64,000 bases of DNA, taken from assembly GCA_001986395.2 (NCBI GenBank), contig MQVO02000002.1, positions 1,674,001-1,738,000 on the forward strand, written 5' to 3'. The translations under genes and the position numbers were made by a program. Below, in pieces: positions 63,166 through 64,000 of this stretch (the stretch's first letter is position 1; each line of letters opens with the position of its first letter). The stretch is from Irpex lacteus (taxonomy: Eukaryota > Basidiomycota > Agaricomycetes > Polyporales > Irpicaceae). A model generated the notes under the pieces. That model did no database searches, was not told the DNA's origin, and saw nothing but the letters and a program-made list of their open reading frames with translations.

Positions 63166-63384
63166 ACTGAGTTCATCAAGTCCGAAGTCGCACGGTTCGA
63201 GCAGGAGCGTATGGCCGACCTCAAGACTTCATCACAAACGTATCTGGACGGCACAGTATGATTGCCAAGCAGAAAGACGTAAGTGGTTCCCTTCGAACTC
63301 AACTTTGCGTGCCAACACGGACTACGTGCAGTTGATTTCCGCTTGGGAAGCGTGCCAGCAGACGTTGTTGACGAAAGTGAAACC
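63166..63384 (+). pseudogene. BAR-domain scrap of a Vps17/Vps5-like sorting nexin
   Basis: Reads TEFIKSEVARFEQERMADLK and SSQTYLDG, then (after a few extra bases shift the frame) MIAKQKD, an intron gtaagtggt to acgtgcag, and LISAWEACQQTLLTKVKPLG followed by TGA. This matches the last helices of the BAR domain in retromer sorting nexins, best remembered from Vps17. The PX domain and most of the BAR domain are absent. A TAG precedes the first helix. Confidence 0.6.
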
Positions 63385-63754
63385 TTTGGGGTGAGGTCAG
63401 CCGGCAGCAGAGTCGAGCGCGTCTGGTGTGGAGAAACCATGTGTATATTTTGCAACAAGCAAGCAATGGGCTACAAATACATGCTCTGCGGAGAAAATCC
63501 TGCTTGCTACTCGTGAAGGTGCAGGCAAAGAAAGATCAGTTGGCGGTGCAAGAAAGGTGGAATGAGAACCTTGAGAGTGTTATTAAAGTATTGTATAACC
63601 TGGCAAAGCATGATCAAAGCAAGGAGATCGGAAATATACAGTACAAGGAAAAGATCGGTGCATGTTAACCAGCAACCAAGATGGACAACGGCCCGACAGA
63701 GCCCAACTGCTGCTGTGAGCTACCAGCGCCCCTCACATCCACACTCCACTGAGT
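63385..63754. other. Intergenic, nothing recognised
   Basis: Short open frames only. One has a CIFCNK pair of cysteines (63445-63465), but nothing supports a gene. Confidence 0.4.
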
Positions 63755-64000
63755 CTATCTCGCAAGACTCGCCGACTCCCTGAGCGTGTCGATCTCCTGC
63801 CCCAACAGCGTCCTCGCATCAACATACGCATCCTTAAGCATCACATCCCACGAGCCCTTCCACTCCTCCGGGTCCATGCACTGGCACATCCCAGGTAGCA
63901 AGCCCTCCATCGCCCACAGATGTCTGTTAGCCATGAGCCCGCCATCCGCCGCGGAGTCTTGCAACGTACGTTCGACGGCGGGTACCATGAGGGGGTGCTT
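63755..64000 (-). CDS. 3' end of an unrecognised gene running out of the window
   Basis: An uninterrupted minus-strand frame enters at the right edge and ends at 63755: ADGGLMANRHLWAMEGLLPG, MCQCMDPEEWKGSWDVMLKD, AYVDARTLLGQEIDTLRESA. Amphipathic helical character and balanced composition suggest a true coding end, but no family is recognised. Confidence 0.5.
   Translation of the reverse strand, partial: KHPLMVPAVERTLQDSAADGGLMANRHLWAMEGLLPGMCQCMDPEEWKGSWDVMLKDAYVDARTLLGQEIDTLRESASLAR

Overview
The window reads as nuclear DNA of a mushroom-forming basidiomycete (Agaricomycetes). Genes are cut by many short GT-AG introns of about 45-60 nt, and the recognisable families are typical of that group: Plavaka/CACTA-like DDE transposases, DUF6589 proteins, fungal tyrosinase, an alginate-lyase-like protein, a DNMT1-type methyltransferase, and SKT5/CHS4-like Sel1 repeats. 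No LTR retrotransposon polyprotein, CRISPR array or bacterial-type operon was seen. Identifications come from reading translations and comparing them with remembered family sequences; nothing was searched.

Layout. 1-2.8 kb: decayed Plavaka-type transposase (+). 3.2-6.5 kb: unrecognised multi-exon gene (-). 6.5-13 kb: hairpin-rich block, then a broken gene fusing a Ulp1-like (C48) peptidase to an unknown Cys-containing module, then acidic ORF remnants. 14.3-15.9 kb: 5'-truncated SKT5-like fragment (-). 16.5-17.2 kb: small two-exon gene. 17.4 kb: tRNA-like relic. 17.6-18.5 kb: dispersed repeat copy R1. 18.9-19.2 kb: carboxy-terminal scrap of a Prp43-like DEAH helicase. 19.2-22.4 kb: nothing recognisable. 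22.4-27.3 kb: two decayed CACTA/Plavaka-like transposases head to tail (-). 28.6-32.5 kb: an open nine-exon gene with a JmjC-like cupin domain (+). 33.4-37.2 kb: DUF6589-family gene (-). 37.4-38.6 kb: RecQ-like helicase remnant followed by a 17-bp minisatellite. 39.6-40.6 kb: amino-terminal scrap of a Prp43-like helicase running into repeat copy R2 (to 41.8 kb). 41.9-44 kb: ARMC8/Gid5-like fragment. 44.0-45.2 kb: two adjacent inverted-repeat (MITE-like) elements. 45.4-50.4 kb: the most host-like block, with a methylcrotonyl-CoA carboxylase alpha subunit, a small conserved-looking gene and a DPH4-like J protein. 50.8-55.3 kb: DNMT1-like cytosine methyltransferase (-). 56.3-57.4 kb: alginate-lyase-like fragment. 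57.5-59.6 kb: tandemly expanded repeat copy R3. 59.9-62.9 kb: tyrosinase with broken copper-A site. The right end holds a BAR-domain scrap and the 3' end of an unknown gene.

Three themes connect the window. First, it is a graveyard: most transposon genes and several host-gene copies are fragmented, and wherever the ancestral codon of a premature stop can be guessed the change is a G:C to A:T transition, as expected of methylcytosine deamination or a RIP-like process. Second, a dispersed repeat family (R1-R3) sits at the broken edges of intron-containing host-gene fragments, suggesting DNA-level capture or repair-mediated shuffling. Third, two chromatin or DNA-modification genes stand in this decayed landscape: a fully open JmjC-like gene, and a DNMT1-like gene that keeps its catalytic motifs but seems to have lost the target-recognition region.
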